Shown: positions 9,105 through 17,119 of the stretch, piece by piece | Layout of the letters: each line of letters begins with the position of its first letter | Numbering within the stretch: position 1 is the first letter of the stretch | From: an uncultured Aliiroseovarius sp. | GTDB taxonomy: Bacteria > Pseudomonadota > Alphaproteobacteria > Rhodobacterales > Rhodobacteraceae | Direction: 5' to 3' | Assembly (NCBI RefSeq): GCF_947492455.1 | Contig: NZ_CANLNB010000001.1 | Coordinates: forward strand, 434,001-498,000 | Length of the DNA stretch: 64,000 nucleotides | The notes under the pieces: model-generated | What the model was told of the DNA's origin: nothing | The model's database searches: none | The model's input: only the letters and a program-made list of their open reading frames with translations | Made by a program: the position numbers and the translations under genes

Positions 9105-9130
9105 AAAGCGCGGCCTTCGGGTCGCGCTTT
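9105..9130 (+). terminator. Terminator after the DUF2853 gene
   Basis: AAAGCGCG pairs with CGCGCTTT (8 bp) around a 10-nt loop and is followed by TT and a short T-rich tract (TTGAGTCTTT). Confidence 0.75.
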
Positions 9131-9164
9131 TTGAGTCTTTAACGGAAGGTGAACGTAAACCACT

Positions 9165-9199
9165 GCAATTGAACGGTATTTTACGGTCAATTCAATTGC
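9165..9199. promoter_or_regulatory. Perfect 9-bp palindrome, possible operator
   Basis: GCAATTGAA (9165-9173) is perfectly repeated in inverted form at 9191-9199, with ACGGT present twice as a direct repeat inside the 17-nt spacer. The right arm overlaps the possible -35 (TTGCTT, 9196-9201) of the candidate small RNA downstream. Confidence 0.4.
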
Positions 9200-9230
9200 T
9201 TGGGGGCGCAACCTGCGCTAGCTTCATCTA

Positions 9231-9332
9231 CGAAGACCAGGACGGTCGGACCTTTAATTCAGAGACACGTGCGGTGCTGAGGGAGCACGTGGGGTGAGGA
9301 AGGGGTCCGAGACGTCGGGCCCCTTCTTGTTT
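9231..9332 (+). ncRNA. Candidate small RNA with its own promoter and terminator
   Basis: A possible sigma-70 promoter (TTGCTT at 9196, 17-nt spacer, TAGCTT at 9219) would start a transcript of about 100 nt. It contains a small hairpin GACC...GGTC (9234-9246), a second stem CACGTGC / GCACGTG (about 9266-9291), and a 12-bp terminator stem (9299-9326) followed by TTGTTT. One base pair in the terminator is U-G when read on the plus strand and a mismatch on the minus strand, which favours plus-strand transcription. No open frame with a ribosome site is seen. I do not recognise a known RNA family. Confidence 0.45.
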
Positions 9333-9333
9333 C

Positions 9334-9723
9334 TCACATCACGCCCAGAACCAGCCCGATGATGGTGCAGCCCCCAACGGCATAGCCCCCATCCATCCAG
9401 ATCAAGGATTTTGACCGGTCGCTGAACATGACGTTGTTGATCATCCACGGCGCGACGACGAACAATCCAAGCCCCAGCCCGGCAATCAGGCTTTTGCCCG
9501 CGCCATCAATGCCCGCCATGCTGAACATGTGCCGCATCATTCCAGCAACAACTAGCGCGCCCACGAAGGCCACGATATAGGGTTTCGGGTCGGACGCGTT
9601 ATGGGGTTTGCCCGCGTCATCCGTTTGGATGCCCGCGGCGACAACCCATTGTTTCGACAGCGCCATATACCAGACCGCGCCGAACGCATAGCCCGCGATG
9701 GCGGCGACGATGACTTCCAACAT
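9334..9723 (-). CDS. DUF1761 family membrane protein
   Basis: This is a 129-residue inner-membrane protein with about four helices (residues 2-22, 48-66, 78-98 and 108-128). The start IAGYAFGAVWYMALSKQW and the later pattern fit DUF1761, whose function is unknown. The start at 9723 is chosen because a perfect AGGAGG lies 7 nt upstream; a longer reading to 9813 overlaps the EVE gene and adds a basic, unrelated leader. It is separate from the EVE/YciI/gpsA/tsaD group by the 54-nt gap to the EVE stop. Confidence 0.75.
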   Translation of the reverse strand: MLEVIVAAIAGYAFGAVWYMALSKQWVVAAGIQTDDAGKPHNASDPKPYIVAFVGALVVAGMMRHMFSMAGIDGAGKSLIAGLGLGLFVVAPWMINNVMFSDRSKSLIWMDGGYAVGGCTIIGLVLGVM

Positions 9724-9776
9724 GTGATTTCCTCCTGTTCGACTGGGTTCATGCGACCAGCCGGACAGGGGGGTTG

Positions 9777-10193
9777 TCAAGCGTCGCCCGCAAGCTCCAA
9801 CACGATGGCCCATTCGGCCTCGGTCACCGGTTGGACGGACAGGCGGGTGTTGTTGACCAGCACCATATCGGCCAGACGGGGATCGTCTTTACACATGGCC
9901 AGCGTCACCGGCTTGGGCAACGCACGCACCGCTTTGATGTCCACGCAATCCCAGCGTTCGTCGTCGGTCGTGCTGTCCTGATGGCTTTCCGCGATCACCT
10001 CGACGATGCCGACGATCTCTTTTTCTTTCTGCGAGTGGTAGAAGAAGCCAAGATCGCCGATTTTCATAGCGCGCATGTGGTTGCGCGCCTGATAGTTGCG
10101 CACGCCGTCCCATTCCTCGCCCGCGTCACCTTTGGCGACCTGTTGGTCCCAGCTCCAGGTCGAGACTTCGGATTTGAACAGCCAATACGCCAT
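9777..10193 (-). CDS. EVE-domain protein (PUA-like)
   Basis: This 138-residue cytosolic protein consists of one EVE domain (MAYWLFKSEVSTWSWDQQ, WDGVRNYQARNHMRAMKIGD, FFYHSQKEKEIVGIVEV). EVE domains share the PUA/YTH fold and are thought to bind modified nucleotides in RNA or DNA. The start is at 10193, where ATG overlaps the TAA stop of the YciI gene by one base (TAATG). It belongs to a chain tsaD-gpsA-yciI-EVE with overlaps or no gaps, so the four are probably cotranscribed. Confidence 0.9.
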   Translation of the reverse strand: MAYWLFKSEVSTWSWDQQVAKGDAGEEWDGVRNYQARNHMRAMKIGDLGFFYHSQKEKEIVGIVEVIAESHQDSTTDDERWDCVDIKAVRALPKPVTLAMCKDDPRLADMVLVNNTRLSVQPVTEAEWAIVLELAGDA

Positions 10194-10465
10194 TAGCCGA
10201 CCACCCGGTTCCACTGCTCGATGCGCACGTCAGCAAACAGACCGGCCTTGGCATAGGGGTCGCCGTCCGCCCACGCCTGCGCGGCGGCCATGTCATCGAC
10301 GTCCAGCACCAAAAGCGATCCGCACATCATGCCGTCGGCATCCAGAAACGGGCCCGCCTGCGCGACCACGCCGGTGTCCTTGATATAGGCCAGATGCGCC
10401 TCGCGGTTGGCTTTGCGGGTTTCGATGGCACCGGGTTTGTCAGTGCAGATGACGGCTACGAGCAT
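10193..10465 (-). CDS. YciI family protein
   Basis: This 90-residue protein has the YciI ferredoxin-like fold pattern: MLVAVICTDKPGAIETRK, then AHLAYI, GPFLDADG, GSLLVLDVDD and the C-terminal ADVRIEQWN. YciI proteins are thought to be small enzymes using a His-Asp pair; the reaction here is unknown. The gene begins directly at the end of gpsA, with AGGAGG overlapping the gpsA tail as its ribosome site. Such YciI-EVE-gpsA-tsaD chains occur in related alphaproteobacteria. Confidence 0.88.
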   Translation of the reverse strand: MLVAVICTDKPGAIETRKANREAHLAYIKDTGVVAQAGPFLDADGMMCGSLLVLDVDDMAAAQAWADGDPYAKAGLFADVRIEQWNRVVG

Positions 10466-11413
10466 TCATTCCTCCTTGAGCGGCCGTGACAAGAGCATGT
10501 CGACAGCTTCGTTTATGGTCAGTTGATTGTCCAGCACGGCGACGACCATCTGCGCGATGGGCATCTCGATCCCGGCGATTTGGGCAGCGTTAGAGACTGC
10601 TTTTGCAGTTGCGCGCCCTTCGACGGTGGTGCCTTCGGGCAGGGGATCGCCGTGACCAAGCGCCAGTCCAAAGCTGTAGTTGCGCGATTTCTCGGACGAG
10701 CAGGTCAGGGTTAGATCGCCAAAGCCCGACAGCCCGGACAGCGTTTCCGGCTGCGCACCTTTCAGGGCGGCATAGCGTTGCATCTCGGCATAGCCACGGG
10801 TCATCAGGGCCGCACGGGCGCTTTCGCCCAACCCTGCACCGATGGCGATGCCGCAGGCGATGGCGACGACGTTTTTCAAGGCGCCCCCGATCTCGACCCC
10901 GATCAGATCTGTTGAGCGATAGAGGCGGATGTTGTTGGTGGACAACGCGGCTTGCAGTGCTTCTCCGTCCTCGCAGGCCAAGGTCAGGGCCGTGGGAAGG
11001 CCAGCCGCAATGTCGACTGCAAAGCTGGGTCCAGACAAGATCGCTGGCGTGGCCGAGGGACAGGTGCGCTGAATGATCTCAGCCGGACCAAGCCCGGTCT
11101 GCAAATCGACGCCCTTACAGCAGGCCACCAGCGTTTTGCCTAGAAATAGGGACGCGTTTTCTTCCAGAAACCCGGCCAGCTTCTGCATCGGGACGGCCAA
11201 TAGGATGATGTCCGAGGTCTGCACATCCTCGATCCGCTCAAGCACGGTTAGGCTGTCGGGAAAGGTAAAGCCGGGCAGGCGGCGGGTGTTTTCGCGGGCA
11301 GTTGCCATGTCGCCCGGATCGCGCGCCCATAGGCCAACGGCGCGACCGCTTTGCGCCAAAGAGATGGCCAAAGCCGTACCAAATGCGCCTGCGCCCAGAA
11401 CCGAAATGCTCAT
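10466..11413 (-). CDS. gpsA: NAD(P)-dependent glycerol-3-phosphate dehydrogenase
   Basis: This enzyme reduces dihydroxyacetone phosphate to sn-glycerol-3-phosphate for membrane lipid synthesis. The 315 residues begin with the nucleotide-binding loop [18 protein letters not shown], followed by [15 protein letters not shown], the active-site region [16 protein letters not shown], and [16 protein letters not shown] with the catalytic Lys. [19 protein letters not shown] is the substrate-side motif. Its ATG overlaps the TGA of tsaD (ATGA). The length is normal, with nothing missing. Confidence 0.97.
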   Translation of the reverse strand: MSISVLGAGAFGTALAISLAQSGRAVGLWARDPGDMATARENTRRLPGFTFPDSLTVLERIEDVQTSDIILLAVPMQKLAGFLEENASLFLGKTLVACCKGVDLQTGLGPAEIIQRTCPSATPAILSGPSFAVDIAAGLPTALTLACEDGEALQAALSTNNIRLYRSTDLIGVEIGGALKNVVAIACGIAIGAGLGESARAALMTRGYAEMQRYAALKGAQPETLSGLSGFGDLTLTCSSEKSRNYSFGLALGHGDPLPEGTTVEGRATAKAVSNAAQIAGIEMPIAQMVVAVLDNQLTINEAVDMLLSRPLKEE

Positions 11414-12516
11414 GCTTTTGCCCCCTTTTTTCCTGATCCCAACATTGCAGGAGCGCGCTGGTCAAGCGGCCATCGCGGGCGGGCTTGCAAGGACATATCG
11501 TCTTGCTGCCCTGCGCGGAAGCGTTCGATCCCGGCCCAGGCGATCATCGCGGCATTGTCGGTGCACAGCGCCAGCGGTGGGGCAAGGAAAGTAGTGTCGT
11601 GCTGTGCACAAACAGTCTCTAACTCGCCCCGAATGGCCATATTTGCCGCAACGCCCCCGGCCACGGCCAAGGTGGGCTGGGCGGGGGTCAGGGACAGGTA
11701 CTCTTTCAGCGCACGGCGTGATTTTTCGGCCAGAACATCTCGCACAGCGGCTTGGAACCCGGCGCACAGGTCCGCGCGGTCCTGAACGCGCAGCCCGCCA
11801 TGTTCCGCCACCAGCCGGTCGCGTTCGCGCAGCAGCGCGGTTTTCAGGCCCGAAAAGCTCATATCACAGCCGGGGCGATCCAACAGCGGACGCGGGAATT
11901 TGAAGCGTTTGGGGTCGCCCTTCTTCGCCTCAGCCTCGACCGAGGGGCCGCCGGGTTGGGGAAGACCCAAAAGTTTGGCGGTTTTGTCGAAGGCTTCGCC
12001 CGGGGCATCGTCGATGGTGCCGCCAAGACGGGTGAAATCCTCGGACCCTTTGGCGATCAGGAACTGGCAATGCCCGCCCGAGACCAGAAGCATCAGATAG
12101 GGAAACGCCGCCTGATCCGTCAGGCGCGGGGTCAGGGCGTGGCCAGCAAGGTGGTTCACGCCGACCAGCGGCTTGCCCGAACCGATCGACAGCCCCTTGG
12201 CACACATGACACCCGCCAGCACGCCCCCGATCAGGCCGGGGCCTGCGGTGACGGCGATGGCGTCGACCTCGGACAAAGCCATATTCGCCTGCGTTAGAGC
12301 CTGTTCCACGCAGCTATCCAGCTTTTCGGTATGTGCCCGCGCGGCGATTTCAGGTACGACACCGCCGAAATCTGCGTGCAGCTCGGTCTGGCCAGCCACC
12401 ACCGACGACAGCACTTCGGGCACCTGTCCCGGCACATGGCGGACCACCGCCGCAGCGGTATCATCGCATGAGCTTTCCAGCCCAAGAACGGTAAGGGGTT
12501 GATCAGTTTCAGTCAT
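11410..12516 (-). CDS. tsaD: tRNA N6-adenosine threonylcarbamoyltransferase TsaD
   Basis: TsaD transfers the threonylcarbamoyl group to A37 of ANN-reading tRNAs (t6A). The ASKHA-fold motifs are clear: [15 protein letters not shown] at the start, the metal pair in [18 protein letters not shown], and [13 protein letters not shown] near the end. The start at 12516 (MTETDQPL) gives 368 residues, the normal length; a GTG at 12561 is also open. It heads a chain with gpsA, yciI and the EVE gene and is divergent from hemD. Note that mtaB, which adds a methylthio group to t6A, lies at 45.6 kb in the same window. Confidence 0.97.
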   Translation of the reverse strand: MTETDQPLTVLGLESSCDDTAAAVVRHVPGQVPEVLSSVVAGQTELHADFGGVVPEIAARAHTEKLDSCVEQALTQANMALSEVDAIAVTAGPGLIGGVLAGVMCAKGLSIGSGKPLVGVNHLAGHALTPRLTDQAAFPYLMLLVSGGHCQFLIAKGSEDFTRLGGTIDDAPGEAFDKTAKLLGLPQPGGPSVEAEAKKGDPKRFKFPRPLLDRPGCDMSFSGLKTALLRERDRLVAEHGGLRVQDRADLCAGFQAAVRDVLAEKSRRALKEYLSLTPAQPTLAVAGGVAANMAIRGELETVCAQHDTTFLAPPLALCTDNAAMIAWAGIERFRAGQQDDMSLQARPRWPLDQRAPAMLGSGKKGAKA

Positions 12517-12594
12517 CACGCTTGCGATCTGTTGCGGGAACGGGTCGGTTGGGGGTAACACCTAGACAGTTCGCAGACAATCCCGGCCCGAAAC

Positions 12595-13287
12595 ATGCCC
12601 AAGCTTCCAATCCTTGTCCTGACGCGCCCAACGGCGGCGGCGCAGCGGTTTCTGACGCAGGTCGAAGCGGCGCTGGGGCAGGAAGTGCCGCATGTGATCT
12701 CGCCCATTTTGCAGATCCAGCCGGTTGGGGAGTGGCCCGACCTGTCTGAGGTAGAAGTCATCCTGACCTCGGAACACGCGGTGCGGGGGGATTTGACCGG
12801 CATCACCGCCCATTGCGTGGGCAGGCGTACTGCCGAGGCTGCAGCCGCGCAAGGCGCGCAGGTCCAAACGGTTGCGGTGAATGCCGAAGCGCTGTTGCAG
12901 AAGCTGGGTGCGCAACCGGGCAACTATGTGCATCTCTGTGGCTCGCACAAAGCGGTCGATATCTCGGCCCGTTTGACCGTTGCAGGCCTGTCCTGCTGCG
13001 ACCATCAGGTCTATGCGCAGGTGGCGCAGCCCCTGACCGATACCGCACGCGCGGCGTTGGAAGGGGAAGACCCCGCCCTGCTTCCCCTTTTTTCGCCACG
13101 TTCGGCGCGTTTGGTTGGGGAAGCCATTGCGAAACCGGCTCGGCACCTCCAAGTCATTGGTATGAGCGATGCGGTCGCAGAAGAATGGCGTGTGGTGACT
13201 GGCGAAACCGCCGAAATCGCCGACGCGCCGACCGGTGATGCGATGGTGAGCGGGATTGTCGCAGCGTTGCGTGGTCACGTCGCTTGA
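12595..13287 (+). CDS. hemD: Uroporphyrinogen-III synthase
   Basis: HemD closes and inverts ring D of hydroxymethylbilane in tetrapyrrole synthesis. The 230-residue protein has the weakly conserved two-domain HemD pattern: LPILVLTRPTAAAQRF at the start, VILTSEHAV, VGRRTAEAAAAQG, HLCGSHKAVD and LPLFSPRSARLVGEA. It is divergent from tsaD and followed by the mitofilin-like gene and hemY. The usual upstream partner hemC is not here: only about 80 nt separate tsaD and hemD. No strong ribosome site is seen before the ATG. Confidence 0.88.
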   Translation: MPKLPILVLTRPTAAAQRFLTQVEAALGQEVPHVISPILQIQPVGEWPDLSEVEVILTSEHAVRGDLTGITAHCVGRRTAEAAAAQGAQVQTVAVNAEALLQKLGAQPGNYVHLCGSHKAVDISARLTVAGLSCCDHQVYAQVAQPLTDTARAALEGEDPALLPLFSPRSARLVGEAIAKPARHLQVIGMSDAVAEEWRVVTGETAEIADAPTGDAMVSGIVAALRGHVA

Positions 13288-13362
13288 GCCGCACCAAGGC
13301 AAGGGGTAGGCTGTTCTACGCAGCTGCAGCATTTTAAAGCAAGATTCGAGGGGGTCCTGATT

Positions 13363-14649
13363 TTGGCCAAGTCTCCGAAAACAGCCAAGGAAACGGTAGA
13401 AACGGCGGAAGACGCCGTTGTCGTTGAAGAAACCAAGCTGGACGAGGACCAGGATACACCTCCTGAAAACCCGACCGAGGATGCGCCCGCAGCGGAGTCT
13501 GAGCAGGATGACGCTGTGATTTCCGACGAGGCCGAGAGCACGGACGGCGAAGATTTGCCGAAGGACGAAGCTGACGCCGAGGAGCGTGTCGAGGAGACCC
13601 CGGAAGAGGTCGAAACCCCGGACGAACCGACCCCAGCCCCGGCTGACGCAGAACCCAAGAAAAGCGGATCTGCTTTTGGTCCGATGGTGCTGGGTGGCGT
13701 GATTGCTGCAGCCCTTGGATTTGGGGCCGCCCAGTTTGCGGGTCAGTGGTCTTTCGGACAGCCAGAAGAAGATCCGATGATCGCTGAAATGGCTGCGCTT
13801 CAGGATCGGATTGCCGGTTTGGAAAGCAGCACCGCCGCGCAGGGCGACAGCCTGAGCGCCTTGGCCACGGATGATGGGCTGGATCGGCTGCGGGACGAGA
13901 CATCAGGCACGATGGACCAGCTGCGCACGCAGCTTGACGGGATGACCGCCAAGCTGGACGAGCTTGAGAACCGCATTCACACGGTCGAAAAACTGCCTCA
14001 GGGCTCGGGCATGGAAGCTGCTGCGGCGGCTGCGGCAGCCTATGAGCGTGAATTGCAGCAGATGCGCCAGATGCTGGATACCGAACTTGCGCGGATCACT
14101 AGCCAGAAAGAAGACGCGCAGACGTTGGAAATGTCCGCTGCTGAAACGGCACGGGCAGCAGCAGCACGTGCCGCGATGGCGCGGGTGCATGCAGCCCTTG
14201 AAACCGGCCAACCCTTTGGGGACGCACTGTTTGATCTGACGGAAAACGCAGGTGTTGAAGCGCCCGATGTGCTGTCGGCTATTGCGGCGGATGGTGTGGC
14301 CACCCAACAAACACTTCAGTCCAGCTTCCCGGAGGTCGCCCGCGCGTCGCTCGATGCGTCGATCCGCGCCGCTGTGGAAGCGGGCGAGATGGATCGCGTT
14401 TCGGCCTTCTTCCGCACACAGCTGGGCGCGCGGTCGCTGGAACCGAAAGAGGGGGACGATCCCGACGCCATCCTGTCGCGCGCTGAAGCCGCGTTGAAAG
14501 CCGGGCAGCTGGACACCGCACTAACGGAACTGGCCGCCATGCCCGCCGCCGGACAGCCCGCGCTGGCCCCGTGGATCGCTACCGCCACCGCGCGTCGCGA
14601 TGCCTTGGCCGCCGCCGCCGATCTGTCCCAGCACATGAACACGAACTGA
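13363..14649 (+). CDS. Mitofilin-like / HemX-like inner-membrane protein
   Basis: This 428-residue protein starts at TTG with GAGGGGG upstream. A long acidic, Pro/Glu-rich cytosolic segment (residues 1-100) precedes one membrane helix (FGPMVLGGVIAAALGFGAAQ, about 105-125). A coiled coil follows (about 135-275), and then a helical C-terminal domain. This layout fits the alphaproteobacterial mitofilin-like proteins found between hemD and hemY; they resemble mitochondrial Mic60, which shapes inner-membrane folds. The gene order hemD-mitofilin-hemY supports the call. Direct involvement in heme synthesis is not shown. Confidence 0.85.
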   Translation: MAKSPKTAKETVETAEDAVVVEETKLDEDQDTPPENPTEDAPAAESEQDDAVISDEAESTDGEDLPKDEADAEERVEETPEEVETPDEPTPAPADAEPKKSGSAFGPMVLGGVIAAALGFGAAQFAGQWSFGQPEEDPMIAEMAALQDRIAGLESSTAAQGDSLSALATDDGLDRLRDETSGTMDQLRTQLDGMTAKLDELENRIHTVEKLPQGSGMEAAAAAAAAYERELQQMRQMLDTELARITSQKEDAQTLEMSAAETARAAAARAAMARVHAALETGQPFGDALFDLTENAGVEAPDVLSAIAADGVATQQTLQSSFPEVARASLDASIRAAVEAGEMDRVSAFFRTQLGARSLEPKEGDDPDAILSRAEAALKAGQLDTALTELAAMPAAGQPALAPWIATATARRDALAAAADLSQHMNTN

Positions 14650-14659
14650 GGAACCGCCG

Positions 14660-16135
14660 ATGCTTTGGTCTTTGATTAAGATTATCCTGTTCATCGCAGC
14701 GATTGCACTTTTGACGGTGGGCGCTGGGATCCTCATGGAAACCGAAGGTGGCGTGCGCATCGCCATCGGCGGGATCGAGTTTAACATGGAGCCCTTGCAG
14801 GCGGTTATCGCCGGGGTGCTTCTCGTGATTGCGATCTGGCTGGCGCTGATCGTGTTCGGACTGGTCGTTGCTTTTGTCCGCTTTGTGAATGGCGACGAAA
14901 CCGCGATTTCGCGCTATTTCGACCGCTCGCGTGAACGTAAGGGCTATGAGGCGCTGGCCGAGGGTATGATGGCGATTGCCTCGGGCGAAAGCTCGACCGC
15001 GATGTCGAAAGCCGCCCGGGCCGAGAAATATCTGCGCCGCCCCGAGCTGACCAACCTGCTGACCGCGCAGGCGGCCGAGATGTCGGGCGACAAGCGCAAG
15101 GCGGCTCAGGTCTATAAGCGGTTGCTGAAAGATGAACGCACGCAGTTTGTTGGCGTGCGCGGGATCATGAAGCAGAAGCTGGAAGAGGGCGACACCGAGA
15201 CCGCGATGAAGCTGGCCGAGAAAGCCTTTGCGCTGAAGCCGCGTCACACTGAAACGCAGGATGTGTTGCTGGGCCTTCAGGCGCAAAACAACGACTGGGC
15301 CGGTGCGCGCAAGACGCTGGGCGCCAAGCTGAAATACGGCGCCCTGCCGCGTGACGTGCACAAGCGCCGCGATGCGGTTCTGGCGCTGTCGGAAGCCAAG
15401 GGCGTGATGAAGGAAGGCAATCCGATCGAGGCGCGTGTCGCCGCGATCGAAGCCAACCGCCTGTCGCCCGATCTGGTGCCCGCTGCGGTGATGGCAGCGC
15501 GTGGCTATATCGCCGACGGCAAACCGAAATATGCCGCGCGCGTGCTGGTCAAGGCGTGGTCGGCGCAGCCCCACCCGGATCTGGCCGCGGCCTTTGCCGA
15601 CATCGCGCCCGACGAAAGCCCCGCCGAGCGGATCAAGCGGTTCCGTGCCTTGACCAAGCATCAGGACGGCAACCCCGAAACCCGCATGCTGCTGGCCGAA
15701 CTGAACATCGCAGCCGAGGATTATCCCGCTGCCCGCACCGCACTGGGTGATCTGCCCGATGCGATGCCGACCCAACGTGCGCTGACGCTTTTGGCGGCGA
15801 TTGAACGGGGCGAGGGTGCCTCGGATCACGATGTGCGCGCCACACTCGCCCGCGCAGTAACCGCGCCGCGTGGGCCTCAGTGGGTCTGCGAAAGCTGCAA
15901 CCATGTGCACGCTGCGTGGCTTCCGGTTTGTAACAACTGCGATGGCTTCGACACGCTGGCGTGGAAACAAGCGCCCGAGGCTGAGGGTGCGGTGCCATCG
16001 GGCGCCGAGATGCTGCCTTTGGTCGTCGGTGACGCCCCGGTGGATGCGGTTGAAGACGCAGAAGAGCTGCCCGATGAAACCGCCGTTCTGGACGGTGAAG
16101 TCGTGAAAGAGGCGGACGACAAGCCCGCCGCATAA
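14660..16135 (+). CDS. hemY: HemY-like protein with C-terminal zinc ribbon
   Basis: This 491-residue inner-membrane protein begins with two membrane helices (residues 3-25 and 42-65), typical of the HemY N-terminal domain, followed by tetratricopeptide repeats (about 95-395). HemY proteins are thought to organise late heme synthesis. Near residues 413-433 there is a rubredoxin-like metal site, VCESCNHVHAAWLPVCNNC, with two CxxC knuckles 15 residues apart; the acidic tail follows. A similar knuckle pair is known in the TPR protein LapB. The gene starts 10 nt after the mitofilin-like stop, so the two are cotranscribed. Confidence 0.88.
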   Translation: MLWSLIKIILFIAAIALLTVGAGILMETEGGVRIAIGGIEFNMEPLQAVIAGVLLVIAIWLALIVFGLVVAFVRFVNGDETAISRYFDRSRERKGYEALAEGMMAIASGESSTAMSKAARAEKYLRRPELTNLLTAQAAEMSGDKRKAAQVYKRLLKDERTQFVGVRGIMKQKLEEGDTETAMKLAEKAFALKPRHTETQDVLLGLQAQNNDWAGARKTLGAKLKYGALPRDVHKRRDAVLALSEAKGVMKEGNPIEARVAAIEANRLSPDLVPAAVMAARGYIADGKPKYAARVLVKAWSAQPHPDLAAAFADIAPDESPAERIKRFRALTKHQDGNPETRMLLAELNIAAEDYPAARTALGDLPDAMPTQRALTLLAAIERGEGASDHDVRATLARAVTAPRGPQWVCESCNHVHAAWLPVCNNCDGFDTLAWKQAPEAEGAVPSGAEMLPLVVGDAPVDAVEDAEELPDETAVLDGEVVKEADDKPAA

Positions 16136-16278
16136 AGATCAGATCAGGCGGTACCACTTGGTCGCCGCTTGATCCTGTTTTTACGGCCCATCCCGAACGC
16201 CATTTTTGCTTGCGCAAAGATCGTGTCGCGTCTAAAACCCCCAACGCTGCGAGGCGGAATTCGCCCGGCAGCCAGTGC

Positions 16279-16354
16279 GCCTCAATAGCTCAGCTGGTAG
16301 AGCAGGTCCTTCGTAAGGACAAGGTCGGGGGTTCGAGTCCCTCTTGAGGCACCA
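16279..16354 (+). tRNA. tRNA-Thr (anticodon CGT)
   Basis: A full cloverleaf of 76 nt with encoded CCA is present. The acceptor GCCTCAA pairs with TTGAGGC, the D arm is GCTCAGCTGGTAGAGC, the anticodon loop TTCGTAA carries CGT, and the T arm has GGTTCGAGTCC. It reads ACG threonine codons. Confidence 0.95.
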
Positions 16355-16378
16355 CTTCTTCTATTTTTTGGGTTTCCT

Positions 16379-16405
16379 TGGAATTGGCGTGCGTGCCCAA
16401 TTCCA
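16379..16405. other. Perfect 9-bp inverted repeat downstream of tRNA-Thr
   Basis: TGGAATTGG and its complement are separated by 9 nt. No T run follows on the plus strand, so its role as a terminator or operator is open. The rest of 16406-16603 holds a possible promoter for the IalB-like gene (TTGACA at 16514, weak CTTTCT 17 nt later). Confidence 0.35.
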
Positions 16406-16603
16406 TGTCGAAGACTGATCCATGCAAGATTGCAGAGCTCTTTTCCTTGCGCATGCATATCGGACCCTTTTCACAACAAGTCCGGACAATTGCTGCGCCA
16501 TCTCTGCCAGTGCTTGACACCTGCAACAGCTTTTCGCTTTCTGGTTCGGACTGCGCGCACAGCGCGATTAAGACCAGAAATTTAGTTTAGAAAAGAGGCC
16601 CCT

Positions 16604-17080
16604 ATGATCCGATTTGCTGCAACCTGCCTGTTTGTGTCCACACTTCCAATGATCGCGCAGGCGCAAGAGGCGCGCAATTGGCAGCAACAGTGCGTCTCGA
16701 CAGCGCGTGGGGCCACGTTGGTGTGTCGGGCGACGCAGACCGTGATTGACGCGCAAAGCGGCGCGCCGATCGTACGCAGCACGGTTGTGACCTCGGAAGA
16801 GTTGGACGTTCCGGAACATGCGCTGTTGTCGGTTGAGTTGCCCGTCGGCGTGCACATCCCGACTGGTGTCACCCTTGGCAACATCACCTTGGCGCTTGAA
16901 ACCTGCGATACCGCGGCCTGCTATGCGCAAACGCCGTTCTCGGGCGAGATTTCAGAGATGTTTCTGGCCGGAGGCGAGCAGCCGCTGACCTTCCGGATGG
17001 CGCCTGATCAGGACGTTAGCTTTACCCTTCAGCTGGATGGGTTTGCGCAAAGCTTCGATGCAATCAAACTGGCCGAATAA
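16604..17080 (+). CDS. IalB-family periplasmic protein
   Basis: This 158-residue protein has a cleavable signal peptide (FAATCLFVSTLPMIAQAQ, cut after AQA). The mature part shows the IalB pattern: NWQQQCV near the start, LVCRATQ, the ELPVGVHIPTGVTL stretch, CDTAACYAQTPFS, and LDGFAQSFDAI at the end, with four Cys residues likely forming two disulfides. IalB (invasion-associated locus B) proteins are periplasmic; in free-living marine bacteria their role is unknown. AAAGAGG precedes the ATG. It is convergent with the giant autotransporter gene, the two sharing one hairpin. Confidence 0.88.
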   Translation: MIRFAATCLFVSTLPMIAQAQEARNWQQQCVSTARGATLVCRATQTVIDAQSGAPIVRSTVVTSEELDVPEHALLSVELPVGVHIPTGVTLGNITLALETCDTAACYAQTPFSGEISEMFLAGGEQPLTFRMAPDQDVSFTLQLDGFAQSFDAIKLAE

Positions 17081-17087
17081 GCCAGTC

Positions 17088-17119
17088 TAAAGCGCGCCAC
17101 CACGACGCGGCGCGCTTTA
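17088..17119. terminator. Shared hairpin between convergent genes
   Basis: An 11-bp stem (TAAAGCGCGCC with its complement) around a 10-nt loop ends the IalB-like transcript. It also includes the TAA stop codon of the autotransporter on the other strand. Confidence 0.75.

Noticed and set aside
9139-9154. CtrA-like box TTAA-N7-TGAA
   Set aside because: One half-site is imperfect and it lies within the tail of the DUF2853 terminator region, so chance is likely.
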